The position numbers and the translations under genes are program-made. A stretch of DNA of 64,000 nt from Bacillota bacterium (lineage in GTDB: Bacteria > Bacillota > UBA4882 > UBA8346), in the NCBI GenBank assembly GCA_023400055.1, contig JAEXFN010000017.1, positions 149,915 through 213,914 of the forward strand, written 5' to 3'. Below the pieces are notes generated by a model. The model saw only the letters and a list, made by a program, of their open reading frames with translations, did not search any database and was not told the origin of the DNA. Of the stretch, positions 52,002 to 61,002 are shown one piece after another (position 1 is the stretch's first letter; each line of letters begins with the position of its first letter).

Positions 52002-52799
52002 TTGCAAGTGATAAACATCGGGATAGTTGATGACAACCGGGAATTTTGCCAGTTGCTATCTGATTATTTTTCAACGAAGCCTGAGATTAATGTGGCGGCT
52101 ATCGGTTATACCGGGCTTGATGCCATTTCGATAGTGCAGCAGCAAGAGATTCATGTTCTCTTGCTGGATATGATTATGCCGGAGCTGGATGGTTTGGCTG
52201 TGCTTCAATGGGTAAAAACGAACCAACTGCAAAATCGGCCGAAGATCATTATTTTTTCCGCTTTTGCGCAGGAGGAAGTGGCCCGCAATGCTTTACAACT
52301 CGGGGTGGACTATTATATCCTAAAGCCTTTCGATCTCAACATCCTGTCCCAGCGAATTGTCGAAATCGCCAACGGACCTTCTAAAGAGGTGATCTCCACC
52401 CGTCAACCGATTACCCCGCGAATTTCTGAAAACCTCTCCAATGAATTGGAAGTCGAAGTTACCAAGGTCATTCAACAGCTGAGAATTCCGCCTAACTTTA
52501 AGGGTTATGCTTACTTGCGGGAAGCGATTTTGATGACCATCAAGGAACCTGGGTTGATTAATGAGGTTACCAAGCGTCTTTATCCATTAATTGCGGAACA
52601 CTATAATACCACCAAACACCGAGTCGAACGATCTATGCGTTTTGCGATAGAAACTGCATGGAGCCGGGGCAATGTTAGTACGCTTCATGAACTTTTTGGA
52701 TACTGCGTAGACGATAAAAAAGGCAAGCCTACCAATGCCTCCTTCGTAGCCAAGGTTGCTGACAAGATTCGTCTCGAAAAGAAAATAAGGGCCGTTTGA
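52002..52799 (+). CDS. spo0A: Sporulation master regulator Spo0A
   Basis: A 265-residue response regulator. The receiver domain has the acidic pair DD in IGIVDDNREF, phospho-acceptor Asp56 (LLLDMIMPELDGL) and the Lys in LKPFD. The DNA-binding domain contains the diagnostic recognition helix RSMRFAIETAWSRGNVSTLHELFGY and ends KPTNASFVAKVADKIRLE. TTG 52002 is chosen because GGGGGTG sits eight bases upstream and Asp56 then has the Bacillus numbering; GTG 51993 is possible. It follows spoIVB by about 90 bases. Confidence 0.98.
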   Translation: MQVINIGIVDDNREFCQLLSDYFSTKPEINVAAIGYTGLDAISIVQQQEIHVLLLDMIMPELDGLAVLQWVKTNQLQNRPKIIIFSAFAQEEVARNALQLGVDYYILKPFDLNILSQRIVEIANGPSKEVISTRQPITPRISENLSNELEVEVTKVIQQLRIPPNFKGYAYLREAILMTIKEPGLINEVTKRLYPLIAEHYNTTKHRVERSMRFAIETAWSRGNVSTLHELFGYCVDDKKGKPTNASFVAKVADKIRLEKKIRAV

Positions 52800-52812
52800 T
52801 GGAGGGAGCGAT

Positions 52813-53934
52813 TTGGATATAAAGGCGAAAGCCCGTCTCGATCCGCGTACCAAGAATTTAGTTAAACGGATTAAGCCGGGTGAAATCGCGATCATTAATC
52901 ATGCCGATCTCGACCATGTTGCGGCTGACTCGCTGGTTAAAGCCAAGGTACGGATGGTCATAAACGCCAGTCCCTCGATTACCGGACGTTATCCCAATTT
53001 AGGCCCTTCTGTTTTACTGAAGGAAGGAATCGATATTCTCGATAACGTAGGCAGAGAAGTTTTTCAAACGATTCATGAGGGCGATTTTATTGAAATTAAA
53101 GATAATCAAATTTGGAAGGAAAATATTTTAATCGCCGAAGGCGAATATCTTCAGTTGGATTCCGTAAATAAACGTTTGCGGGAGATTCGCGGCAATTTAG
53201 CCTGTGAGTTAGAGAAGTTCCTTCAGAATACTTTAGAATATGCTTCCAAAGAAAAAGAATTGATCCTGGGAACCTTGGCCTTACCTGAGGTAAATGTCAA
53301 ATTTGAAGGCCGCCCGGTTTTGGTAGTCGTGCGCGGCCAAAATTACCGCGAAGATTTGACCATCATTAAATCGTATATTGATGATGTCAATCCAGTGTTG
53401 ATCGGGGTGGATGGCGGGGCCGATGCGCTACTTGAATTCGGGTATAAACCGGATCTGATCGTGGGCGATATGGACAGCGTATCGGATGAGGCTTTGAAAG
53501 GATGCCCGGAGATTATCGTTCACGCCTATCCTGATGGTAGAGCGCCTGGTTTGAAACGGATTCAGGACTTAAATCTGGCCGCCAAACTTTTCCCGGCTCC
53601 GGGAACCAGCGAAGATATTACCTTGCTTTTGGCCTATGAAAAGGGTGCTGACCTTATCGTAGCCGTTGGAACCCATTCGAATATGATTGATTTCTTAGAA
53701 AAAGGCCGGGCCGGGATGGGTAGTACTTTTCTGGTAAGACTAAAAGTCGGTTCAATTCTGGTTGATGCACGCGGCGTTTGTAAAATTTACCAAGGTCGGC
53801 TAAAGTTGCGCTATTTAGTTCAACTGGCGGTAGCCGGAGTTCTGGTTATTATAACGGTATTGTACCAAACTCAATGGTCACGGGACTTTATCCGTGCTTT
53901 TTGGCTGCAGTTAAAGGTCCTTTTTAATCTTTAG
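52813..53934 (+). CDS. steA: SteA-family protein (putative cytokinetic ring protein)
   Basis: A 373-residue protein. It contains PGEIAIINHADLDHVAADSLVKAKVRMVINASPSITGRYPN in the N-terminal part and a thiamin-pyrophosphokinase-like middle (VLIGVDGGADALLEFGYKPDLIVGDMDSVSDEAL), with a membrane helix near the C-terminus (LVQLAVAGVLVIITVLY). This is the layout of SteA, known in Corynebacterium together with SteB as a division-site protein. In Firmicutes it is found by spo0A, as here. TTG 52813 follows GGAGGGAG. Its function in this lineage is not established. Confidence 0.88.
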   Translation: MDIKAKARLDPRTKNLVKRIKPGEIAIINHADLDHVAADSLVKAKVRMVINASPSITGRYPNLGPSVLLKEGIDILDNVGREVFQTIHEGDFIEIKDNQIWKENILIAEGEYLQLDSVNKRLREIRGNLACELEKFLQNTLEYASKEKELILGTLALPEVNVKFEGRPVLVVVRGQNYREDLTIIKSYIDDVNPVLIGVDGGADALLEFGYKPDLIVGDMDSVSDEALKGCPEIIVHAYPDGRAPGLKRIQDLNLAAKLFPAPGTSEDITLLLAYEKGADLIVAVGTHSNMIDFLEKGRAGMGSTFLVRLKVGSILVDARGVCKIYQGRLKLRYLVQLAVAGVLVIITVLYQTQWSRDFIRAFWLQLKVLFNL

Positions 53935-54011
53935 TTATTGAAGTAAGCTACTTTCATTCGCAATGCTAGTCAAGCCCAGCGGGTGGTCGTAAGTGAAATA
54001 AGGTGGTTAAA

Positions 54012-54905
54012 ATGATCGTCGATATCCGATATCATGTAGTTTCATTGGTGGCAGTTTTTTTAGCTTTAGGATTGGGAGTCATTATTGGCGTTAATTTGGG
54101 AAAGACAGTGAATATGGGCTTTGAAAAACAAATTCAGAATTTGGAAACAACTTACGATAAGATCCGTGAAGACCAAAAAAGTCTACAGGCTACCTTAAAT
54201 ACCAAAGATTATGAACTGGAAGTGGCAAATCAATTTCAAAAGGCCATTGTGCCTAATTTGATCGGCAATAAACTATTGGGCAAACGGATTGCGATTGTAC
54301 GTACCAATCCAACCGTGGATTTCAGCTATACCAAACAACTGGCGGTACTTTTACGTCAAGCGGGAGCGGATGTTACTTCAATTACAAGTTTCCCTAAGGC
54401 ATTCGATTTAAGTGATCCTCAATTTAAAACCGAAATTACTCAGGCATTTGATTTGTCACAACTTGAGGAAGCAAAGTTATTGCCCACAATATACCAAAGA
54501 ATTATGCAAATCATTGTTCGGGGACAGGGCTCATCTCAGTTGGTCTACTTGCAAAATAAAGACTTGGTCCAATTATGGGGCGATTATAATCGAGGTTTTG
54601 CCGATACCCTTATTTTTTGGGGCGGCGGAATGCTCCCCGAAAATGATTTTCAAAATCAATTGGATCAACCTTTGTTGGATGCAACGAAAGATTTAAATGT
54701 GACCGTTGTGGGCGTTGAGCCCAGCTTTGTGGTAGATTCTTATATGAAATTGTACCAGTCCAAGTGTCCGAATACGATTGATAATATTGATACGCCGCCC
54801 GGTCAAGTCACATTGGTATATTTATTGGCTTCAGGAAAAAAGGGTCACTACGGGATTAAAGATACGGCTCGCGCCTTGATTCCGGAGATAAGACTCAATT
54901 ATTAA
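54012..54905 (+). CDS. steB: SteB/MctB-family membrane protein (often annotated copper transporter)
   Basis: A 297-residue protein with one N-terminal membrane helix (IRYHVVSLVAVFLALGLGVIIGVNLG), a coiled coil (residues about 30-75, NLETTYDKIREDQKSLQATLNTK) and an extracytoplasmic Rossmann-like domain (GKRIAIVRTNPTVDF; LLRQAGADVTSIT). This is the MctB/SteB family; the label copper transporter comes from mycobacterial MctB and is poorly supported here. It follows steA, as in actinobacteria, and probably forms the same complex. Confidence 0.88.
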   Translation: MIVDIRYHVVSLVAVFLALGLGVIIGVNLGKTVNMGFEKQIQNLETTYDKIREDQKSLQATLNTKDYELEVANQFQKAIVPNLIGNKLLGKRIAIVRTNPTVDFSYTKQLAVLLRQAGADVTSITSFPKAFDLSDPQFKTEITQAFDLSQLEEAKLLPTIYQRIMQIIVRGQGSSQLVYLQNKDLVQLWGDYNRGFADTLIFWGGGMLPENDFQNQLDQPLLDATKDLNVTVVGVEPSFVVDSYMKLYQSKCPNTIDNIDTPPGQVTLVYLLASGKKGHYGIKDTARALIPEIRLNY

Positions 54906-54918
54906 TGGGGGTATTAAC

Positions 54919-55605
54919 GTGGAAGAGGGGAGAAAAGAACTCATCACGGTCTTAATTCCTGCTTACAACGAGAGCGCCAATATTGTTGCAACCATTACCG
55001 CCGTAAAGAACACTGGCAAGGCGGATCAGATTATTGTTATTAACGATTGTTCCAACGATCAAACGAGTGTATTGGCCCGCAAAACCGGAGTGGATGTTTT
55101 CGATTTACCAAAGAATGTCGGCAAAGGCGGAGCGCTTAATTTTGGCTTACAACATGCTCGGGGCTCAATCATCGCTTTATTGGACGCCGATTTGGGAAAA
55201 TCTGCTTCCGAAGTGGAGAAATTATTAGAGCCAGTTGTCAACAATAAAGCGGATATGACGATCGGCAAGTTTCCTCCGGCGGTAAAAAAAGGCGGTTTCG
55301 GGTTCGTGACTACGCTAGCGAAAAAGGGAATTCGCTGGTTCACAGGGTTGGAGGTTGCTAGCCCTCTTTCCGGCCAGCGCGTCATGCGATCGGCGGTCAT
55401 AAAAGCGATCGGTTCGTTTGAATCCGGATTTGGAGTCGAAGTCGGCTTGACCATTGACGTTTTCCGCCACGGGTTCCGGGTGAAGGAGGTTCCCGTGCAA
55501 ATGACCCATGCGGAAACCGATCGGAGTCTGGCCGGTTTTTTACATCGCGGTCAGCAGTTTTGGGATGTATTGGTGGTCCTGTCCAAACGATTGTTTAAGA
55601 GGTGA
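54919..55605 (+). CDS. Family 2 glycosyltransferase
   Basis: A 228-residue GT-A glycosyltransferase. LITVLIPAYNESANIVATITAVKN, the DCSND pair after VIND, and IIALLDADLGKS (DxD-like DAD) show the nucleotide-sugar and metal site. PLSGQRVMRSAVIKAIGSFESGFGVEVGLTIDVFRHGFRVKEVPVQMTHAETDRS covers the acceptor side. There is no membrane segment. It is part of the steA-steB cluster and overlaps or abuts the next gene, suggesting a role in a cell-surface polymer. Confidence 0.92.
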   Translation: MEEGRKELITVLIPAYNESANIVATITAVKNTGKADQIIVINDCSNDQTSVLARKTGVDVFDLPKNVGKGGALNFGLQHARGSIIALLDADLGKSASEVEKLLEPVVNNKADMTIGKFPPAVKKGGFGFVTTLAKKGIRWFTGLEVASPLSGQRVMRSAVIKAIGSFESGFGVEVGLTIDVFRHGFRVKEVPVQMTHAETDRSLAGFLHRGQQFWDVLVVLSKRLFKR

Positions 55606-55610
55606 GACTG

Positions 55611-56504
55611 GTGGAGCTTTCCGATTTTTTCAGGCCGATATTGCTTTCCCTGGGCAGATATGCGTTGATGCTATTGTTGTCCTATTTTTTGGCCTGGGCG
55701 ACCTTGCCCATTTTGATGAAAATGATTATGAATTCCGGCTTTTATAAGTTGAATTATCAAGGAGAGCAAATCCCCGTCTCTGGAGGGTTGGTTTTTATAG
55801 CGCTTTTGCCGATCATCACTGGATTGGGGTTATTATTGGGAGCTGCCTCTTATACCAGTATTAATTCCTTTCTTTTTTTGACTGTAATTTTCGGCATGGG
55901 ATTCATGGGATTTCTCGATGATCAACTGGGTAATCATGATGTCAAAGGCTTTCGTGGGCATCTCACTGCTTTAATAAAAGAAAGAAAACTGACGACCGGC
56001 GGTTTTAAACTCTTATTCGGAGCAATAATCGCCATGGTTTTTAGCATTGGAGCCGCCAAACTCACCAAAGGGAATTGGCTTTTTTTATCTTTGGTATTGG
56101 ATTTTTTATTGATTTGTTTGGCTGCCAATACCATTAACATTTTTGATTTGCGCCCAGGCCGCGCCGGCAAGGTCTATATCCTGGGCTTCGTCTTGATTAT
56201 CATTTTCAGCAAACAATTTGAAAACTATCTTGGCTTATTTTTGCCGATCTTGGCAATTATGTTAGTATACTTGCCTTACGATTTACGGGCCAAGGTCATG
56301 ATGGGAGACCTGGGATCCAATCTGTTGGGAGCCTCCTTAGGAATGATGATGGCTTGGATGTTTAGTGACTTTGGTAAACTGATCGCGGTTTTATTATTAC
56401 TCGTTATTCAGTTGTTGGCCGAGAAATACTCCTTCAGCGAAATCATTAATAAACACCGCTGGTTAAAGTCGCTCGATCAACTTGGGCGGGGGAAAGAGAA
56501 TTGA
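55611..56504 (+). CDS. MraY/WecA-like family 4 glycosyltransferase-type membrane protein
   Basis: A 297-residue polytopic protein with about nine membrane segments. It shows the family motifs IPVSGGLVFI, GFLDDQLGNHDVKGFRGH (the DD motif), NTINIFDLRPGRAGKVY and a GDLGSNLLGASLG segment. Relatives transfer sugar-1-phosphates to undecaprenyl phosphate. Compared with true MraY the loops are short and the DD-DN pattern partly altered (NIFDLRPGR instead of NLxDGxDG), so it may use another acceptor. Start is GTG 55611 (AGAGGTGA upstream) or GTG 55602, which overlaps the preceding stop. Confidence 0.85.
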   Translation: MELSDFFRPILLSLGRYALMLLLSYFLAWATLPILMKMIMNSGFYKLNYQGEQIPVSGGLVFIALLPIITGLGLLLGAASYTSINSFLFLTVIFGMGFMGFLDDQLGNHDVKGFRGHLTALIKERKLTTGGFKLLFGAIIAMVFSIGAAKLTKGNWLFLSLVLDFLLICLAANTINIFDLRPGRAGKVYILGFVLIIIFSKQFENYLGLFLPILAIMLVYLPYDLRAKVMMGDLGSNLLGASLGMMMAWMFSDFGKLIAVLLLLVIQLLAEKYSFSEIINKHRWLKSLDQLGRGKEN

Positions 56505-57343
56505 AAATCGGGGTCCATGTTTCGATCGGCAAGGGTCTAGTAGGCGCCGTCAAAGCGGCCGAGGGTCTCGCGTGCGATGGTTTTCAAATTTTCGCGGGCA
56601 ATCCCCGCGGCTGGACGCGAAAACCCATTCCCGACACTGACTATGAATTATTTCGGGCAGAGCGCGAAAAAGCCGGGCTTTGGCCGGTGGTGGTGCATCT
56701 CGCTTATCTTCCCAATCTGGCCTCAACCGATGATGAGCTATATGAGAAATCGGTTCTCAGCTTGGCGGAGGACTTTTCGCGGGCTAACCGCCTGGGAGCG
56801 GATTTTCTCGTTTTCCATCCTGGTAAAAATAAGGTTTTGGCTGAGGGTTTACCCAGGATTGTTTTAGCGGTGACTCAAGTTTTGGAAAGGATCTCCGGAT
56901 CGACTATCTTATTATTTGAAAATCAGGCCGGCGCAGGAGGCGAGGTTGCCAGCTCATTTAAAGAGATGGGCCAGTTGATTGCGGCGCTCGAAGCGCGGGA
57001 CAGGATCGGAGTTTGTTTTGATACCTGTCATGCTTTTGCCGCGGGATATGACCTGCGCGATGCAGCTGGCTGGTCCAAAACATTGCAAGAATTCGATCAG
57101 TACGTCGGCAGAGAATTTCTGAAAGTTTTTCATTTAAACGACTGCCAGGGAGAGTTGGGGTCCCATTTGGATCGTCATCACCATATCGGAGAAGGGCAGA
57201 TTGGACTCGAAGGGTTCCGGTACTTGGTCAACGATCCGCAATTGGCGAAACTGCCGGGAATCTTGGAAACGCCCCAAGCGACGGAGGACGACGACCGGAA
57301 AAATTTGACCACACTACGAAAATTAATGAGGAGCAACCGTTGA
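56501..57343 (+). CDS. nfo: Endonuclease IV (deoxyribonuclease IV)
   Basis: A 280-residue AP endonuclease of base-excision repair. The tri-zinc site residues lie in VVHLAYLPNL, FHPGKN, LFENQAG, CFDTCHAFAAGYD, HLNDCQGELGSHLDRHHHIGEGQIG and ILETP. These appear complete. The TTG start overlaps the previous stop (TTGA), and the stop overlaps the rnhA start in the same way, so repair and surface genes are translated from one chain. Confidence 0.96.
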   Translation: MKIGVHVSIGKGLVGAVKAAEGLACDGFQIFAGNPRGWTRKPIPDTDYELFRAEREKAGLWPVVVHLAYLPNLASTDDELYEKSVLSLAEDFSRANRLGADFLVFHPGKNKVLAEGLPRIVLAVTQVLERISGSTILLFENQAGAGGEVASSFKEMGQLIAALEARDRIGVCFDTCHAFAAGYDLRDAAGWSKTLQEFDQYVGREFLKVFHLNDCQGELGSHLDRHHHIGEGQIGLEGFRYLVNDPQLAKLPGILETPQATEDDDRKNLTTLRKLMRSNR

Positions 57344-57786
57344 AACAGATCGAAATCTATACGGATGGCGCTTGTTCGGGAAATCCCGGCCCCGGTGGTT
57401 GGGGAGCAATTTTAATTTACAACGGTATTGAAAAAAGCCTTTCCGGATACGTTCCCGAAACCACTAACCAACGGATGGAGCTTACCGCGGCCATCGCCGC
57501 GTTAAAAGTATTAAAAGAAGCCTGCCGCGTCAGGCTATATTCCGATAGCGCTTATCTGATAAACGCTTTCAAACAGAACTGGATCAAAAAATGGCTGGCC
57601 AATGGCTGGTTAAATGCCCAGAAAAAGCCGGTTGAGAACCGGGACTTGTGGCAGGAACTCATCGAACTTGAGCGGATTCATCAGGTGGAATGGATAAAAG
57701 TAGCCGGGCATCAGGATAACGTTTACAATAATAAGTGCGACAGTTTGGCGCGGGAAGCCATTGTCAAAAACAAAGTCACGGGTTAA
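57340..57786 (+). CDS. rnhA: Ribonuclease HI
   Basis: A 148-residue nuclease that removes RNA from RNA-DNA hybrids. The four catalytic carboxylates are in YTDGACSGNPGPGGWG (Asp9), RMELTAA (Glu), YSDSAYL (Asp) and the final CDSLARE (Asp). A basic loop with WIKKWLANGWL corresponds to the substrate handle. The TTG start overlaps the nfo stop by 4 bases. Confidence 0.97.
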   Translation: MKQIEIYTDGACSGNPGPGGWGAILIYNGIEKSLSGYVPETTNQRMELTAAIAALKVLKEACRVRLYSDSAYLINAFKQNWIKKWLANGWLNAQKKPVENRDLWQELIELERIHQVEWIKVAGHQDNVYNNKCDSLAREAIVKNKVTG

Positions 57787-57892
57787 GGCGCAACTTATTT
57801 TAAATAAAAAATAACCATTTCAAGCAGGAAATATTCCCAGGATTGGCGAACACTTGTTTCGGGATTTTTAAAAATAGAGGGAGTGAAGTACT

Positions 57893-58720
57893 TTGCTTAC
57901 ACCAGCTCAGCTCGCTGAGTTAACCGAACACGCGAGGCAAATGCGTGGCCATATTATCCGGATGCTGACTGCTTCCAAATCGGGCCACCCGGGAGGCTCT
58001 CTCTCCGCAGTCGAAGCCTTGGCGTATCTTTATTTTCATAAAATGAACATTGATCCTCAAAATCCTGCCCTGCCGGAACGGGATAGATTCGTCTTAAGTA
58101 AAGGACATGCGGCTCCGGTTCTTTACTCGGCTTTGGCGGAAAGAGGATTTTTTGATAAGAACCTGCTGCCAACTTTGCGGAAGTTCGATAGTATTCTCCA
58201 AGGCCATCCCGATATGAAACGCCTTCCCGGCGTCGATATCTCCAGTGGTTCGCTGGGCCAAGGCCTGTCGGTGGGCAATGGTATGGCGTTGGCCGCAAAA
58301 TTGGATCAGAAATCGTACCACGTTTACGTCCTGATGGGTGACGGCGAAATCGAAGAGGGTCAGGTATGGGAGGCCCTAATGACCTCCGTCCATTACCATT
58401 TGGACAACTTGACCGCCTTCCTCGATTATAATCACCTGCAAATTGACGGCAGCATCGAAGATGTCAAGTCTTTGACGGACCCGGCCAAACGGTTTGCGGC
58501 CTTTGGCTGGAATGTCATCAGCATCGACGGGCATAATTTCGCCGAAATCGACCGGGCGGTCACCGCGGCTGAATCCGTGAAAGGACAGCCGACGATGATC
58601 GTCTTGAATACCTGTAAGGGGAAAGGCTGCTCTTTCATGGAAAATCAGGTTGGTTGGCACGGAGCGGCGCCGAAACCGGAAGACGCGGAAAAAGCCCTCT
58701 GCGAACTGGGATTGTCCTAA
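57893..58720 (+). CDS. Transketolase, N-terminal subunit
   Basis: A 275-residue protein holding the pyrophosphate-binding domain of transketolase in a split enzyme. SGHPGGSLSAVEALAYLYF, SKGHAAPVLYSALAERGFF, GSLGQGLSVGNGMALAAKL and the thiamin diphosphate/metal motif MGDGEIEEGQVWEAL are present. TTG 57893 is preceded by GAGGGAG. The C-terminal half is encoded 150 bases downstream; both halves are needed for the pentose-phosphate pathway. Confidence 0.96.
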   Translation: MLTPAQLAELTEHARQMRGHIIRMLTASKSGHPGGSLSAVEALAYLYFHKMNIDPQNPALPERDRFVLSKGHAAPVLYSALAERGFFDKNLLPTLRKFDSILQGHPDMKRLPGVDISSGSLGQGLSVGNGMALAAKLDQKSYHVYVLMGDGEIEEGQVWEALMTSVHYHLDNLTAFLDYNHLQIDGSIEDVKSLTDPAKRFAAFGWNVISIDGHNFAEIDRAVTAAESVKGQPTMIVLNTCKGKGCSFMENQVGWHGAAPKPEDAEKALCELGLS

Positions 58721-58869
58721 TAGCGTAATGATGACTCTGACTGAAGGTCAGGGTATGCACAAAAAAGCGCAGAGAAGCAAGGGAGAAAGTCCTTAAATTC
58801 TTTAGCGAGAGAATTCGAAAGATTTTATGATAGGGCTTCTAAATTCTTTGGAAATGAGAGGAATTTAAA

Positions 58870-59814
58870 ATGGCTGATAGAGTAGCTACCCGTGACGCCT
58901 ATGGCAATGCCTTGGTCAAGCTCGGCGAGACCAATCCCCATATTGTGGTTTTGGATGCCGATTTATCGAAATCGACCAAAACAGCGGCTTTTTCCAAGAA
59001 ATTCCCGGAACGTTTTATTCAGATGGGAATTGCCGAAGCGGATATGATGTCCACCGCCGCAGGGTTCGCAACCTGTGGTAAAATTCCTTTTGCCAGTACC
59101 TTTGCGATTTTCGCGACCGGCCGGGCTTACGATCAAGTCCGGAACACCATCGCTTACCCCCATCTTAACGTCAAGATTGCCGCGACCCATGCCGGCATTA
59201 CCGTGGGCGAGGATGGCGGTTCGCATCAATCGATCGAGGACATCGCCTTGATGCGGGGAATTCCGGGAATGACGGTTTTGAATCCGGCCGATGCTACCGA
59301 AACCGAGAAATTGATTTTCGCAGCGGCCCAATACAACGGTCCGGTCTATATCCGGCTGGGAAGAGAGCCGGTATCGAACGTTTTCGGCGCGGATTACCAG
59401 CCGGAAATCGGCAAAGCGATTCGGCTGCGCGACGGCAAAGCGGCGACCATCATCGCCACTGGAATCATGGTTGAAAAGGCCTTATTAGCGGCTGATATTT
59501 TGAATCAGAAAGGGATCACGGTTCGCGTCGTCAACGTCCATACCATCAAACCGATCGATGCCGCCGAAATCATTAAGGCCGCCTGGGAAACCGGAGCGAT
59601 TGTGACGGCCGAGGAACATTCGACCATCGGCGGTCTCGGCAGCGCGGTCGCCGAGGTCGTCGTGCAAAACCATCCGGTGCCGATCGAGTTTATCGGCATC
59701 AAGGATCGTTTCGGACAATCGGGTACGCCAGCGCAACTGCTGGAAGCTTATGGCATGAATCCGCCCCACATCGTGGAGGCGGTTGAAAAAGTAATTGGCC
59801 GTAAAAATTCGTGA
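58870..59814 (+). CDS. Transketolase, C-terminal subunit
   Basis: A 314-residue partner of the N-terminal subunit. It contains RDAYGNALVKLGETNPHIVVLDADLSKS, the conserved glutamate region MGIAEADMMSTAAGFATCGKIPFASTFAIF, and THAGITVGEDGGSHQSIEDIALMRGIPGM. The last domain (ATIIATGIMVEKALLAADIL) has the usual fold. Split transketolases of this form are common in Clostridia and archaea. The ATG follows GAGAGGAA. The 149 bases before it hold no gene. Confidence 0.96.
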   Translation: MADRVATRDAYGNALVKLGETNPHIVVLDADLSKSTKTAAFSKKFPERFIQMGIAEADMMSTAAGFATCGKIPFASTFAIFATGRAYDQVRNTIAYPHLNVKIAATHAGITVGEDGGSHQSIEDIALMRGIPGMTVLNPADATETEKLIFAAAQYNGPVYIRLGREPVSNVFGADYQPEIGKAIRLRDGKAATIIATGIMVEKALLAADILNQKGITVRVVNVHTIKPIDAAEIIKAAWETGAIVTAEEHSTIGGLGSAVAEVVVQNHPVPIEFIGIKDRFGQSGTPAQLLEAYGMNPPHIVEAVEKVIGRKNS

Positions 59815-59835
59815 ATAATTATAGGAGCGAGCGCT

Positions 59836-60948
59836 ATGATTAAAAGGATTGCTTTTATGACCGGCGGCGGCGATTGTGCCGGAATCAATTCCTTCATTGC
59901 CGCGGCGGTGCGGCAAGGGGTCCATCGTTACCAGGCCGAATTTGTCGGAATTAAAAAAGCTTTCGAAGGCGCCTGTTCGGACCGGATCGAGGATCACCTG
60001 TTGCCGCTGGATCTGGATGCCGTCAGCGGGCTCGAGGTAAAACCGAGCACCATCTTGGAATCATCCCGTTTCAATCCCTTTTCCAAGGACAATGTGGAAA
60101 AAGGCTATCCCCAGAAGTTGCTGGCCAATCTCAAGAAAATCGGGGTCGATGCCGTCCTGGCTACCGGCGGCAACGATACGATCAAATCCGGCATGGGGCT
60201 GTCCAACCTGCATTTTCCGGTGATAGCCGCCCCCAAGAGCATCGATAACGATGTTTCGGGGACCGACACCATGCTGGGGTATAAAACCGCGATTACCTTC
60301 GGAGCCCAGGCGGTACGCAGTACGGTGGATTCCGCCAAAACGCACCGCCGGATTTCGCTGGTCGAGATTATGGGCAGGGATGCCGGTTGGTTAACCCTGG
60401 AGATCGGCATCGCCGGCGGCGCCGATCTGATCTTAATTCCCGAAAAAACGGTCGACCTCGCTGCGTTGTGCCAGCGGATTATCGAGATTAACCAGCGGCA
60501 ACAATATGTCAATCTGGTGGTGGCCGAGGGCGTCCGCTTGAAACAGGACGATCCGGTTTTAATCAAAGCGAAGGCCGAAAGCCCGGTCGTCAAGGCCCTG
60601 GTTGAGGAAGATCTGGGGATCGATTCCCACGGCAATCCCAAGCTCGGCGGGATCGGTCAAATCTTGCGCCGGGTCATCAAGATTCAGTTGGGGCTGAAAA
60701 AACTGGAGGATGTCCGCGCGACCGATTTGGGATTCACCTTGCGGGGTTTGGCGCCGGTGGCGGACGATATCCTTTTGGGCACCCGCTTCGGTATCCACGC
60801 GGTGGATCTGCTCTTCTCGGGAGTCTCGGGCAAGATGGTCGCGCTGCAAGGGGCCAAGATCGGTACGGTGGAATTCCCCGATGCCCTGATTCAGAAGCAA
60901 GTTAATTGGAGTGAATCCGATTTACGGAGCGTGGGAGTGGTTTTTTAA
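59836..60948 (+). CDS. 6-phosphofructokinase, PPi-type signature
   Basis: A 370-residue enzyme phosphorylating fructose 6-phosphate. GGGDCAGIN near residue 10 is the phosphate-donor loop. The ATP-type GGDGS is replaced by GGND (residues 111-114), and PGTIDND by P133-K134-SIDND. An Asp at the Gly104 position and a Lys before SIDND are the classical marks of pyrophosphate-dependent enzymes. The first of the paired Asp is Asn here, which is unusual. MGRDAGWLTLE and VVAEG-type substrate segments are conserved. It lies between transketolase and aldolase, consistent with glycolytic or sedoheptulose-phosphate use. Confidence 0.92.
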   Translation: MIKRIAFMTGGGDCAGINSFIAAAVRQGVHRYQAEFVGIKKAFEGACSDRIEDHLLPLDLDAVSGLEVKPSTILESSRFNPFSKDNVEKGYPQKLLANLKKIGVDAVLATGGNDTIKSGMGLSNLHFPVIAAPKSIDNDVSGTDTMLGYKTAITFGAQAVRSTVDSAKTHRRISLVEIMGRDAGWLTLEIGIAGGADLILIPEKTVDLAALCQRIIEINQRQQYVNLVVAEGVRLKQDDPVLIKAKAESPVVKALVEEDLGIDSHGNPKLGGIGQILRRVIKIQLGLKKLEDVRATDLGFTLRGLAPVADDILLGTRFGIHAVDLLFSGVSGKMVALQGAKIGTVEFPDALIQKQVNWSESDLRSVGVVF

Positions 60949-61002
60949 CCCGAGCGGTTTGGCCGCGACCGGTTAGCGATAATATTTTAAGGAGTGAGTC
61001 TG

